Origin: CAIWHR01 sp963726765
GTDB taxonomy: Bacteria; Pseudomonadota; Gammaproteobacteria; Burkholderiales; Casimicrobiaceae
Reading direction: 5' to 3'
Assembly (NCBI GenBank): GCA_963726765.1
Contig: CAVSDH010000004.1
Span: 434,001-498,000, forward strand
Length of the DNA: 64,000 nt
Below are positions 55,508 to 64,000 of this stretch, one piece after another (position 1 is the stretch's first letter; every line of letters begins with the position of its first letter). Position numbers and translations under genes: made by a program. Under the pieces are notes generated by a model. It saw only the letters and a list, made by a program, of their open reading frames with translations. It was not told where the DNA came from and ran no database searches.

Positions 55508-56449
55508 ATGCGCTCCCCCGTTCCCCTGCCCGACCCGCACGTGCGGCGCTGGATCGCGCGGGAGCTCGCGGCGGCGCCGCCCCGGGCTCCGTCGCTGATC
55601 ATCACGGTCTGGGGCGACGGCATCGCGCCCCATGGCGGCGCCGTGATGCTGCCCGGCCTGATCCGGCTGCTGGCCAGCGTCGGCATCAACGAGCGGCTCA
55701 CCCGGACGAGCGTTTTCCGTCTTGCGCGTGAACGCTGGCTGACCGCGCGGCGACGCGGCCGTCGAAGCCTTTATCGGCTCACGACGTCCGGCGCGACCCG
55801 CTTTGCCCAGGCCTACCGCCGCATCTATGCGCCGCCGGACACGAATTGGGACGGCGACTGGGCGATCGTGATCGCCGATGGGCCTGCCGCACGTCGCCGT
55901 CAGGCGTTGCGCGACGAGCTTCGCTGGGAAGGATTCGGCGTCCTGGCGCCTGGCGTCTATGCGAGGCCGGTGCACGCGGCGGATGCGGTTCCGCCGGCGA
56001 TCACCGGACACGGTGCCGGGATCTTCGTGGTGCGGGCCCGCGATGTCGCCGGGCAGTCCGGAGATTCGCTGGCGGCTGCCGTTCCGCGCGCGTGGGACCT
56101 GACCGGCATCGCCGCGGATTACCGGAAATTCCTGCGCCGCTTCGGTGGCGTCATCGAGCGGTTTCGCCGCACCCGGGAAGCCGGTCACGATCCGCGGCAG
56201 TGCTTCGTCGTGCGCACGCTGCTGATCCACGAGTATCGGCGCGTGCTGCTGCGGGATCCCCGGCTGCCGGTGGCGCTCCTGCCGCTCGACTGGCCCGGCG
56301 CAGCGGCGTACGCCCTATGTCGCGACTTCTACCGCCTCACGCATCGCAGCGCCGAGCGTCATCTGGTCGCCGTTCTGGAAGGCCCGCAAGGCGTTCTGCC
56401 GCCGGCCAACACGGCGTTCTACGAGCGCTTCGGCGGTCTCGACGGATAA
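55508..56449 (+). CDS. paaX: PaaX-family repressor
   Basis: 313 residues of the PaaX family: an N-terminal winged helix (MLPGLIRLLASVGINERLTRTSVFRLARERWLTARR region, residues about 50-90), then the PaaX core (GDWAIVIADGP, REALRWEGFGVLAPGVYARP-like stretch) and the C-terminal domain (HEYRRVLLRDPRLPVALLPLDWPG). PaaX represses paa genes and is released by phenylacetyl-CoA. ATG at 55508 agrees with family N-termini; the longer frame reaches into the promoter. Confidence 0.92.
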   Translation: MRSPVPLPDPHVRRWIARELAAAPPRAPSLIITVWGDGIAPHGGAVMLPGLIRLLASVGINERLTRTSVFRLARERWLTARRRGRRSLYRLTTSGATRFAQAYRRIYAPPDTNWDGDWAIVIADGPAARRRQALRDELRWEGFGVLAPGVYARPVHAADAVPPAITGHGAGIFVVRARDVAGQSGDSLAAAVPRAWDLTGIAADYRKFLRRFGGVIERFRRTREAGHDPRQCFVVRTLLIHEYRRVLLRDPRLPVALLPLDWPGAAAYALCRDFYRLTHRSAERHLVAVLEGPQGVLPPANTAFYERFGGLDG

Positions 56450-56466
56450 CGCGCGACGGCGCAATG

Positions 56467-57288
56467 CTAGCGCCCGACGCCGGCAAGCACGTCGGCCTTG
56501 AGGAAGCGTTCGACGACCAGCATGAATCCAATGGACGGAATCAGCAGCAGGAGCGCCGTGATCGACGCGATCTGGTAGTTGCCGCCCATGCTGGCGTTGA
56601 ACATCAGCAGCGGCAGCGTGGTCACGTCCGGCACGCCGACGAAATAGGTTCCGGTGAACTCGTCGAGGGATTCGAGGAACACGAAGATCGCGCTCGCGAT
56701 GAGACCCGGGGCCGCGAGCGGAAGCGTCACCGTGCGAAAGCACGTCCACGGCGAGGCGCCCATGTTGCGCGCAGCTTCCTCGAGCGACGGCTCGACGGAC
56801 GCGAAGGCAGCCGACGCGATCCACACCGCGAGCACGAGCCCGTGCGACGCGTGCACGAGTACGACGCCGAAAACCGTGCCGTTCAGCCCTATCTCGTAGA
56901 ACACCCGCGCGATGTTCACGTACACCGGCAGGTTCGGCACCGCCTGCGGCAGCAGGAACGCGAGCAGGATGAGACCGCGCCAGCGCAGCTTGAGCCTCGC
57001 CAGCGCGTAGCCGGCAGGTACCGCCACCGCAAGACTCAGTGCCACCGTAAGCACGGCGATCCATATGCTGGTGCCGAGCGACCCCAGGGCATTCCCGCGC
57101 GGGCTGAACACGCGCCCCCAGAACGAGAAGCCGAACTCCTGCGGGATCTTGTTGGGGAAGTACCACTTCTCGGCGAACGCCCACAGGAAGAGATTGGCGA
57201 GCGGACCGAAGATCGCGAACGCGACGAGCCCGAGCACCACGGCCATGCCGAGCATCTGCGGCCACCTCGACACAGTCCGAAAGCTCAT
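56467..57288 (-). CDS. ABC transporter permease (PotC/PhnV-like)
   Basis: 273 residues with six hydrophobic segments and the EAA loop EEAARNMGASPWTCFRTVTLPL that contacts the ATPase. It pairs with the permease encoded just upstream. Shares ATGA with that gene. The end is 17 bases from the convergent paaX stop. Confidence 0.9.
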   Translation of the reverse strand: MSFRTVSRWPQMLGMAVVLGLVAFAIFGPLANLFLWAFAEKWYFPNKIPQEFGFSFWGRVFSPRGNALGSLGTSIWIAVLTVALSLAVAVPAGYALARLKLRWRGLILLAFLLPQAVPNLPVYVNIARVFYEIGLNGTVFGVVLVHASHGLVLAVWIASAAFASVEPSLEEAARNMGASPWTCFRTVTLPLAAPGLIASAIFVFLESLDEFTGTYFVGVPDVTTLPLLMFNASMGGNYQIASITALLLLIPSIGFMLVVERFLKADVLAGVGR

Positions 57289-58154
57289 GCGCCGACCTTC
57301 GCCGCGGTGTGCCGGAGGTAGAACCATGCGCCCGCCGCGGCGACGAGGAGGGACATCAGGCACAACGCATTGGCCACCGCGTAATCGGACAGCGTGCTGA
57401 TCCGGTACGCGACGTCGACCGTGATCATCGTCGGCGAATTGGGATTGATCATCATCGGAACCGACAGCACCGAAAGCATCGTGACGAACGACAGGACCAG
57501 CCCGACGAGGAGCGTTCCGCGCACCTGCGGCAGCACGATGTCGATCAGCACCCGGAGGCGGCGGGCACCGAGATTGCGCGCCGCCTCGATGTGCTGGGAC
57601 TCGAGCGAGGCCATCGCACCGGCCAGGAGCAGCGTCACGAACGGCGCCTGTTTCCACACGAAGGCCACCACGATGCCCCGCCAGTCGAGCAGGCTCTGCG
57701 CGGACAGCGGGTCGATCAACCCGGAGCCGATCAGCACGTGATTGAGCATGCCGTTCTTGGCGAGAAACGTCCGCATGATCTGCCCGGTGACGATGAACGG
57801 GATGAACAGCGGCCAGCGGTACAGCCAGCGCAGGATCGCCACGGCGCGCGGATTTTCGCCGAGCGTCAGGTAGCCTGCGATGGCGATCGCGATGAGTCCG
57901 ATCAGTAGCGTCGACAGCAGCACGATGCCGACCGTGAACAGGAGATCGGTCCGGTAGAGATCCCACGCCTTGGCGAAATGCTCGAGCGTGAAATCTCCGC
58001 CTTTGGTGCGAAAGGCGAGTACGGCGGAAAGGATCAGCGGAAAGACGAAGAACGCGGCGATCACCGCGAGCGCGGGAGCGACGAGCGCGTACGCCCACCA
58101 GCTCCCCACGCCCGTTCCGTCGCCCGGCACCCGCTCGCCGCTGCGCATCCCCAT
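57285..58154 (-). CDS. ABC transporter permease (PotB/PhnU-like)
   Basis: 289 residues, six hydrophobic segments and an EAA loop (IEAARNLGARRLRVLIDIVLPQ). TTG at 58166 is possible, but ATG at 58154 has AGAGG at a workable distance and is taken. Forms the membrane channel with the second permease. Confidence 0.9.
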   Translation of the reverse strand: MGMRSGERVPGDGTGVGSWWAYALVAPALAVIAAFFVFPLILSAVLAFRTKGGDFTLEHFAKAWDLYRTDLLFTVGIVLLSTLLIGLIAIAIAGYLTLGENPRAVAILRWLYRWPLFIPFIVTGQIMRTFLAKNGMLNHVLIGSGLIDPLSAQSLLDWRGIVVAFVWKQAPFVTLLLAGAMASLESQHIEAARNLGARRLRVLIDIVLPQVRGTLLVGLVLSFVTMLSVLSVPMMINPNSPTMITVDVAYRISTLSDYAVANALCLMSLLVAAAGAWFYLRHTAAKVGA

Positions 58155-58190
58155 CTGTCCCGACAACCTCTGCCGCTCGGGTTCGCGACG

Positions 58191-59336
58191 CTACTTCAGC
58201 ACCACCCGCTCGTACCCTTCGACGATATCGGTGAAGTAATCCGACAGCGGGAATGGCCGGCCGTACTGCGACAGCTGCGACGGCGAAATGTCGGTGAAGA
58301 GCTTGTTCCAGTCCGCCGTCGAAAGCTTCGCCTGCACGAACTGCGGATCGATGCCCGGATACCAGTTGAACTGCTTGACGATCCCGTCCGCCTGGACCTC
58401 GGGACTCTCGGCGAAATCGATGAACTTCTTCGCCAGCGCAGCGTTGGCGGCCTTGGCCGGGATCACGTAATACATCGGCTGGCCCGGCAGTCCCGGCGAG
58501 GGCAGCGCGAGCTTGATCTTCGGGCTCATCTTGCCGTCCGCCTGCCACGTGTAGAACATGTCGACCCAGACAGGTCCCATCGCGATCTCGCCGCGGTTCA
58601 GCATGTCGAGCGTGCCCGCGTTGCCCGGCGTCATGACGACGTTCTGGTTGAACTCCTTGAGGCCCGCAAGCGACTTGTCGATGATCGCCTTGTCGCCGGC
58701 GGCGTACGGACCCTTCTCCAGCTTGTCGCCGAGACCGCTGTTGGCCGACACCCAGCCCATCACGAAGCCGACGCCCGACATCCCGCCCTTGACGCCGTTG
58801 TAGCCGAATTGCTTCGGGTTCTTCTTCACCCACTCCGTCAGCTCGGCGTACGACTTGGGCGGCGCCTTGACGAGGTCCGGGTTGTAGGCGAACGCGATCT
58901 GGCTGTGGAACATCGGCAGCACGTAGCCGTCGACATTGGCGCCGAGCGCGTTCTTGGCGGTGTCGCGCGACACGAGCTTGCCCGCCGCGATGTCGCCCCG
59001 GTACGACATCAGCAGTTTCTCGTTCACCATCGTGGCCGCGCCGCGCTGGTGAACGACGGCGACGTCCGTGTCCCAGGAGGCGTTGCCCGCCTTCTGCTGC
59101 GCCGACAGCTTTTCGTAGATCTTCTGCGACCCGGCGTCACCGGGGCCGGTGCCGACGGCACGCACCTTGACGCCCGGGTTCATCGCCTCGAACTTGGGCC
59201 CCAGGTAATTGTTCACGTAATCGACCATGTTCTGGTCGCCGGCCGAGACGACGTTGAGCGTTGTCTGCGCGACAGCCGGCGGCAGCGCGGCGAACGCGCC
59301 GGCCGCGGCCAGCGCGAGCAGGATGCGGAATTTCAT
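58191..59336 (-). CDS. ABC transporter solute-binding protein
   Basis: 381 residues with a signal peptide (1-23, ending AVAQ) and a family-1 binding fold (TTLNVVSAGDQNMVDYVNNY, then SGVGFVMGWVSANSGLG, MFYTWQADG). Related binders take up polyamines, phosphonates, iron or small organic compounds; the ligand cannot be named. ATG at 59336 shares ATGA with the ATPase stop. Confidence 0.9.
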   Translation of the reverse strand: MKFRILLALAAAGAFAALPPAVAQTTLNVVSAGDQNMVDYVNNYLGPKFEAMNPGVKVRAVGTGPGDAGSQKIYEKLSAQQKAGNASWDTDVAVVHQRGAATMVNEKLLMSYRGDIAAGKLVSRDTAKNALGANVDGYVLPMFHSQIAFAYNPDLVKAPPKSYAELTEWVKKNPKQFGYNGVKGGMSGVGFVMGWVSANSGLGDKLEKGPYAAGDKAIIDKSLAGLKEFNQNVVMTPGNAGTLDMLNRGEIAMGPVWVDMFYTWQADGKMSPKIKLALPSPGLPGQPMYYVIPAKAANAALAKKFIDFAESPEVQADGIVKQFNWYPGIDPQFVQAKLSTADWNKLFTDISPSQLSQYGRPFPLSDYFTDIVEGYERVVLK

Positions 59337-60385
59337 GCGACCTCCCGATCATTGGTGGATTGCCCGGTGGGAAAAAGCAGGAGCGCGGCCAAGGGCACGA
59401 CGACCGAAGCCGCCGTGCCTTCCGCCACGCGCTCCGGCGCGTGAACCCAGATGTCGGCACCGGCGGCGCGAACGCGATACCGGTACCCTTGCCCGACATA
59501 GATCGTCTGGGCGATGACGCCGTCGATGACGAGCGCTTCGCCGACCTTTTCGGGCGCCGCTTCGAGTCGGGCGGCATCGCTGCGAAAGTGGGCGCGCAAC
59601 CGCGGACCGTTCGCCCCTTCGCCGTTGGCGACGGCGTAGCGGCCGGACGCGATGCCGATCACGTCGAGCGCGTTGTCGGCGCCCATGAACCCGGCGACGA
59701 AAGCGCTCTTCGGCCGCTGGAAGATCTCCTCGGGAGTGCCCACCTGCACGACGCGCCCGGCGTCGATGACCGCAATGCGGTCGGCGAGCGTCAGCGCCTC
59801 CTCGCGATCGTGCGTCACGTACACCGACGTGATGCCGACGCGCTTCTGCAGCGCGCGCAATTCGTGGCGCAATTCGATCCGCACCTTGTAATCGAGGTTC
59901 GACATCGGCTCGTCGAGAAGCAGCAGCGCGGGATTGACCGCAAGCGAGCGCCCCAGCGCCACGCGCTGTCGCTGGCCGCCCGAGAGCTGTGTCACCGGAC
60001 GGGAGCCGAAGCCGTCGAGCTGCAGGAGCTTCAGCATTTCGACCACGCGCGCCGCGATCGCGTCCTTCTTCCAGCCGCGCATGGAGAGCCCGTAGCCGAT
60101 GTTCGCGGCGACGTTCATGTGCGGCCACAGCGCGTAGGACTGGAACATCATCGCCGTGTTGCGCTTCTCGGGCGGCAATCCGGAGATGTCCGCACCGTCG
60201 ACGCGGATGGCACCGGACTCGGGACGGATGAACCCTGCAATCGATCGCAACAGCGTCGTCTTGCCGCAGCCCGAGCTGCCCAGGAGCGCGATCATCTCGC
60301 CACGCTCGACGTCGAGGCTCACGTTGTCGAGGACACGGGTCGCACCGTAGCAGACGCAGAGATTCTCGATCGACAGGTACGCCAT
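59333..60385 (-). CDS. ABC transporter ATP-binding protein
   Basis: 350 residues: Walker A GSSGCGKTT at about 37-45, signature LSGGQRQRVALGRS, Walker B LLLLDEPMSNLD, switch His in VTHDREEAL, and a C-terminal TOBE-like domain with IYVGQGYRYRVRAAG. The layout is that of PotA-type importers. First gene of the four-gene operon (ATPase, binder, permease, permease). Confidence 0.94.
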   Translation of the reverse strand: MAYLSIENLCVCYGATRVLDNVSLDVERGEMIALLGSSGCGKTTLLRSIAGFIRPESGAIRVDGADISGLPPEKRNTAMMFQSYALWPHMNVAANIGYGLSMRGWKKDAIAARVVEMLKLLQLDGFGSRPVTQLSGGQRQRVALGRSLAVNPALLLLDEPMSNLDYKVRIELRHELRALQKRVGITSVYVTHDREEALTLADRIAVIDAGRVVQVGTPEEIFQRPKSAFVAGFMGADNALDVIGIASGRYAVANGEGANGPRLRAHFRSDAARLEAAPEKVGEALVIDGVIAQTIYVGQGYRYRVRAAGADIWVHAPERVAEGTAASVVVPLAALLLFPTGQSTNDREVA

Positions 60386-60569
60386 GCCGCAGCTCTATCT
60401 TTGCCCAAGGGTCAGCCAGATCGGCCGCTCAGTATGACGCGTCGGCGACGCCATGCGCACGGGGTCGGCGACGCGCCGTGGAACCGGGCGCCGAAATGGA
60501 GGACGGCCATGCGGATTGGTGCGGCGCAGCAACCGCTCCTGCCCAGCCAAATCCCGCCGGACGACCCGA

Positions 60570-60720
60570 AGCGGCTCTTCGTCGTCGTCATCGTCGTCAT
60601 CGTCGTCGTAGCCCTCGTCGTCGTCAGGGTCGATGTTGCCGCCATCCGTGCCTTTGTCATCGTCCTCGTCCTCGTCGTCATCGTCGTCGCCCGGATCGAC
60701 CGTTTCGCCACCCGCGACGA
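60570..60720. repeat. Trinucleotide (GTC/GAC) low-complexity tract
   Basis: A run of degenerate GTC/ATC triplets on the plus strand. On the minus strand it encodes a long Asp-rich stretch (DDDDDEDEDDDKGTDGG, then DPDDDEGYDDDDDDDDDEEP) in a frame spanning 60395-60865. A small acidic secreted protein is possible, but the N-terminus is not convincing and the tract may be a contracting/expanding repeat. Confidence 0.7.
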
Positions 60721-61182
60721 TGAACGATGACCGAAACGAGGCAGCCGCAGGCAACTCGCAGCGCAATGTCGACGGTCGTCGCCGGCGCATCCGCGAGCAC
60801 GGCCACGACCGCGGCAATCGATCGAGGCAGGAGGTTGTCTGAAGGACGGCACATGGGAATCGCAACGGTAACCCACAATCGGGAGACGACTCAACGCCGG
60901 TCTGTTATCGACTGCGGTCAAGTGACGCCGTCGCGAAACGCCCTCAATCCGAAGTTGACCGGGCGAATTGCCGCTGTCGAGAGTGTTTGTCGGTGATCAT
61001 CCCGACGAACCCGTGGCTGTCGCACGGCACGAGTAAGCGCACAAAAGGCGCGAGCGTCCCACGTCGATTTCGGCCGGTATGCGTCAGAACGAATACGGGT
61101 TGCGGGCGAAGTGGCGCCGTTGACGTGGACGGCGTGGCGCGGCCCAAAGGGGTCCGTCGTCAATCTCCAGCGGGAGTGCAGC
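60721..61182. other. Intergenic stretch between the Asp-codon tract and the BON-LysM gene
   Basis: About 460 bases with no supported gene. Open frames on both strands have Arg-rich shadow composition, and I see no promoter or RNA gene. Confidence 0.4.
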
Positions 61183-61687
61183 TCAGGGAGGCGGGATGCG
61201 CAGCACCTGGCCGGGGTAGATGCGGTCGGGATTCGAGACCATCGGTCGGTTGGCCTCAAATATCTTCATGTACTTGTTCGGGTCGCCGTAGTTCGCCTTT
61301 GAGATCTTCGAGAGATTGTCGCCCGCGACCACGGTGTCGTAGGTCGCCTCCGGCTCACTTCGGTCGACTCTCATCATGTCGTTGACGTGGCTCACCCCGG
61401 AAACGTTGCCGCAGCAGAGGACGATCTTTTCCTTCGTCGCCTGGTCGGTCGCGACACCGAATACGGAGACCGACGTTGTCGCACCATCGTAGGTCACCGT
61501 GAGCCCCGTGGTCGAGAGACCCTGCGTCCGGACGTAGCCGAGGATCGCATCGCCCGCCGCGTCGTTGGATGCCTTGAGCGCCGCCTCGTCGGCGGGCGCC
61601 GCGACGGCCTTGGCCATCGCTTCCTTGGCTTTGCCGCCGCCAAACAGCTTCTCGCCGGCCTCCTTCGACAAAACTGATGAGACTCAT
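61183..61687 (-). CDS. BON-LysM protein (Kbp/YgaU-like), frameshifted
   Basis: About 167 residues. After a helical N-terminus (KEAGEKLFGGGKAKEAMAK) a BON domain (GLTVTYDGATTSVSVFGVATDQ, VNDMMRVD) is followed by a LysM domain (YDTVVAGDNLSKISKANYGDP to GQVLRIPPP), the order of E. coli Kbp, a potassium-binding cytoplasmic protein. The true start ATG at 61687 (MSLISFV, with GGAG five bases upstream) is one frame off the rest because of an extra base near 61670. Kbp-like potassium sensing is inferred from architecture. Confidence 0.82.
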
Positions 61688-61859
61688 CTTCGCTCCATGA
61701 TCGAAATGTGTGGAACATGCTGCGAATCGCCTTCGGCAGCACGGGGCATGCATAGTCAGGATACACCCGCGCACGTACACGCGGCGATCGACGATCGATC
61801 GAAGGGCAGCGCCGCCGGTTTGCCTATAATGAGCACTGCCCTTCGCGTTCCGCCCGCGT

Positions 61860-62795
61860 ATGTCCACTCCCGTAAACACTGCGCCGACGCCGCTCTCCGT
61901 CCGCCCCGGCTCGTGGGACGCGTGGCGCGTCGCGCTGCGACCGAGGACGCTGTGGATCGCGACCATTCCGGTGGTCGTGGCGACCTGCCTTGCGTGGTCG
62001 CAGGACCGAGTTTTCGATCCATCCGTCGCACTCATCGCTCTCGCGGCGTCCGTGCTGATGCAGGTCGTCACCAACCTGCAGAACGACGTCGGCTACACCG
62101 AGCGCGGCGGCGAGACCGGAACCCGGATCGGGCTACCGCGCGCGACCGCCAACGGCTGGTTAGGTATTCGCGACGTCAAGCGCGCGATCGTCGCCACCAT
62201 CGCGCTCGCCATCGTCGTGACGCTGCCGCTGATGATCCGCGGAGGTTGGCCGATCGTCGCCACGGGCATCGCCTCCACGCTCGCCGCGTGGGCTTACATG
62301 GGCGGCCCGCGGCCGATCGCCTACACACCCCTCGGCGAATTGATCGTCTTCGTGTTTTTCGGCCTCGTCGCGGTCTGCGGCGCGTATTACCTGCAGACGG
62401 GGACGCTCGACCTCGTGGCATGCGTCGCCGGGGCGGCGGTCGGAATGCACGCGGCGGCGGTACTGCTCGTCAACAACTTCCGCGATTGCGACCACGACCG
62501 CGCGACCGGTCGGCGCACGCTCGCGATCGTGCTGGGTCGGGGCGCCTCGCTGCGACTCTACACGAGCCTGCTCTTCCTGCCCTTTCCCCTCGCCATCCTT
62601 GCCGCGTGGATCGGCCAATCCGCGTTGCTTGCGCTACCTCTTGTCGCACTTCCCTGGGCGTGGCGGCTTGCCCACGCCGTCACCCACGCACCGCCCGGAC
62701 CGGCGCTCAACGCGCTGCTTTTTCGTACCGTGCTGCTCGAGGTCACGTTCGGCCTTCTGCTGTCGGCCGGCGCGATCGTCCACGGATTGCGGTGA
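61860..62795 (+). CDS. menA: 1,4-dihydroxy-2-naphthoate polyprenyltransferase (UbiA family)
   Basis: 311 residues, about eight hydrophobic segments. UbiA motifs: VVTNLQNDVGYTERGGETG (Asp-rich 1) and LLVNNFRDCDHDRATGRRTLA (Asp-rich 2), both in the form seen in MenA. It attaches a polyprenyl tail in menaquinone synthesis. Other men genes are not in this window, so the assignment rests on these motifs. Confidence 0.85.
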   Translation: MSTPVNTAPTPLSVRPGSWDAWRVALRPRTLWIATIPVVVATCLAWSQDRVFDPSVALIALAASVLMQVVTNLQNDVGYTERGGETGTRIGLPRATANGWLGIRDVKRAIVATIALAIVVTLPLMIRGGWPIVATGIASTLAAWAYMGGPRPIAYTPLGELIVFVFFGLVAVCGAYYLQTGTLDLVACVAGAAVGMHAAAVLLVNNFRDCDHDRATGRRTLAIVLGRGASLRLYTSLLFLPFPLAILAAWIGQSALLALPLVALPWAWRLAHAVTHAPPGPALNALLFRTVLLEVTFGLLLSAGAIVHGLR

Positions 62796-62829
62796 ACGCT
62801 CGACGCACGAGCGCCGACACGATGCTGCA

Positions 62830-63303
62830 ATGAGTGAATTCGCGCCCGTCGAAACCCGGCTCGAGATCCGGCCGGACTGGACCGACCTCAACGGCCACAT
62901 GAACGTGGCGTATTACGTGCTGGCCTTCGATCGCGCGACCGATGCGCTCTACGATCGCCTTGGCGTCGGGTGGTCGAGCCTCGAGCAGGGCCGCTCGCTG
63001 TTCACCCTCGCGATGAACGTCGACTATCTGCACGAGGTGTTCGCGGGCGAGACGGTGCGCATCTCGAGCCGTGTCATCGATTGCGACGCGAAGCGGCTCC
63101 ACTACTGGCACGAAATGACGCGCGCGCGCGACGGCACGCTCGCCGCGACGAACGAGATCGTCGCGCTCAACGTGGCCATGGCAACACGGAAGAGCGAGCC
63201 CTTTCCTGCGGAGATTGCGCAACGCCTTGCCGCGATGAGGGCCGCGCACTCGGCGCTCCCGCTGCCGAAGCAGGCCGGCCGCAAGCTCGGGCTCCGCCGC
63301 TGA
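62830..63303 (+). CDS. Acyl-CoA thioesterase (hot-dog fold)
   Basis: 157 residues of the 4HBT superfamily: WTDLNGHMNVAYYVLAFDRATD near 17-38, with the active Asp/Asn-His positions of thioesterases of the carnitine-related group. Substrate unknown. It follows menA by 34 bases and may be co-transcribed. Convergent with fadH. Confidence 0.82.
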   Translation: MSEFAPVETRLEIRPDWTDLNGHMNVAYYVLAFDRATDALYDRLGVGWSSLEQGRSLFTLAMNVDYLHEVFAGETVRISSRVIDCDAKRLHYWHEMTRARDGTLAATNEIVALNVAMATRKSEPFPAEIAQRLAAMRAAHSALPLPKQAGRKLGLRR

Positions 63304-63315
63304 GGGCGGCGGCGT

Positions 63316-64000
63316 CTACAGCCGGAGCGCGACGTCGGTGCCCTGCGCAATGGCGCGCCGCGCGTCGAGCTCGACGGCGACGTCCGCGCCGCCGATCAGC
63401 GTGACCGGCATACCGGTCGCGCGCAACGGTTCCAGAAGCTCACGGCGCGGTTCCTGCCCTGCGCAGACGACCACGGTATCCGCCTCGATCAGGTGCGGCT
63501 TCCCGTCGACCCGGATGTGCAGACCGTCGTCGTCGATGCGCTCGTAGTCGACCCCGGGCATCATCCTGACGCCGCGACGCTTCAGCAGCGTCCGGCGAAT
63601 CCAGCCCGTCGTTTTCGCCAGTCCCTCGCCGACCTTGCCGCCTTTGCGCTGAAGCAGGCATACCTCGCGCGGCGACCGCGGCTCCTCCGGCGTCGCCACG
63701 CCGCCGCGCTCCGCATAGCCGAGGTCGATGCCCCATTCCTGCGGAAAAATCTCGGCGTCGTTGCCGCCGCTGTGCGTGAGGAACTCGCCGACGTCGAAGC
63801 CGATGCCGCCAGCTCCGATGATGGCCACACGGCGCCCGGCCTCGCGCCGGCCGAGGACAATGTCGACATAGCTCGCGACCTTTGCGTGCCCGATGCCCGG
63901 GATCGACGGCGTGCGCGGCACGACACCGGTCGCGAGCACGACATGGTCGAAGCCCGCAAGGTCCCCCACCGAGACGCGCTGCCCCAAGCGCAGCGACACG
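63316..64000 (-). CDS. fadH: 2,4-dienoyl-CoA reductase, C-terminal part
   Basis: The visible 228 residues are the C-terminal FAD/NADP domain of FadH-type reductases: VVLATGVVPRTPSIPG, the NADP-binding IIGAGGIGFDVGEFL, and ERIDDDGLHI. The start lies beyond the window. The full enzyme (about 670 residues) reduces 2,4-dienoyl-CoA during unsaturated fatty-acid oxidation. Confidence 0.88.
   Translation of the reverse strand, partial: VSLRLGQRVSVGDLAGFDHVVLATGVVPRTPSIPGIGHAKVASYVDIVLGRREAGRRVAIIGAGGIGFDVGEFLTHSGGNDAEIFPQEWGIDLGYAERGGVATPEEPRSPREVCLLQRKGGKVGEGLAKTTGWIRRTLLKRRGVRMMPGVDYERIDDDGLHIRVDGKPHLIEADTVVVCAGQEPRRELLEPLRATGMPVTLIGGADVAVELDARRAIAQGTDVALRL

Noticed and set aside
60570..60720. 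Repeat tract considered as a CRISPR array
   Set aside because: Units are single triplets without spacers; no cas genes nearby.

Overview
This is a GC-rich, gene-dense 64-kb stretch of what is most likely a betaproteobacterium (Burkholderiales-like). The inference rests on the complete phenylacetyl-CoA (paa) gene set with a PaaN-type aldehyde dehydrogenase, a PaaX regulator and two-subunit indolepyruvate:ferredoxin oxidoreductase, and on TRAP carriers, a membrane-anchored OtsA and LytS/LytTR signalling genes. No rRNA, tRNA, transposase, phage gene or CRISPR array was recognised.

Layout. 0-2.4 kb: end of a cardiolipin synthase, a lipoprotein and an enoyl-CoA hydratase. 2.7-12.2 kb: a one-direction signalling block with a LytTR response regulator fused to a class III nucleotide cyclase, a second LytTR regulator, a LytS-type kinase, a degenerate kinase, a TonB-dependent receptor, another kinase and another degenerate kinase. 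12.3-24 kb (minus strand): cytidine deaminase, a ring-cleavage set (homogentisate-dioxygenase-like protein, DUF2783 protein, FAD monooxygenase, MBL-fold protein), a DctPQM TRAP carrier, a thioesterase and iorBA, with a divergent LysR regulator. 25-29 kb: cytochrome c, a globin and an arsR-arsI-arsC-acr3 arsenic operon with a readable promoter and operator. 29-44.5 kb: a segment bounded by two 639-bp direct repeats, each carrying the same 191-aa unknown gene. Between them lie a trehalose operon (otsA-otsB-GH15), small envelope genes, a CHASE3 kinase, two response regulators, a sigma-54 activator and a MASE1-GGDEF cyclase. 44.9-56.4 kb: an alpha-carbonic-anhydrase-like protein, then paaABCDE-N-G-H-I-K read leftwards from a promoter shared with divergent paaX. 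56.5-60.4 kb: a four-gene ABC importer. 60.4-64 kb: an Asp-codon repeat tract, a BON-LysM protein, menA, a thioesterase and the end of a 2,4-dienoyl-CoA reductase.

How it fits together. IorAB would turn arylpyruvates into arylacetyl-CoA, which joins the paa route at phenylacetyl-CoA. PaaK feeds free phenylacetate into the same pool. PaaABCDE epoxidises the ring, and PaaG, PaaN and PaaH carry the product towards beta-oxidation. No thiolase gene (paaJ) is visible here.

The most unusual part is the 2.7-12.2 kb block. Each signalling component appears as one canonical copy plus one copy that has lost its key residues: the phosphoacceptor His and N-box Asn in the kinases, and the DNA-contact residues in one LytTR domain, which has instead gained a cyclase domain. 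At least a dozen genes across the window carry single frameshifts, a pattern better explained by indel errors in the assembly than by decay, although the TonB receptor has several clustered together.
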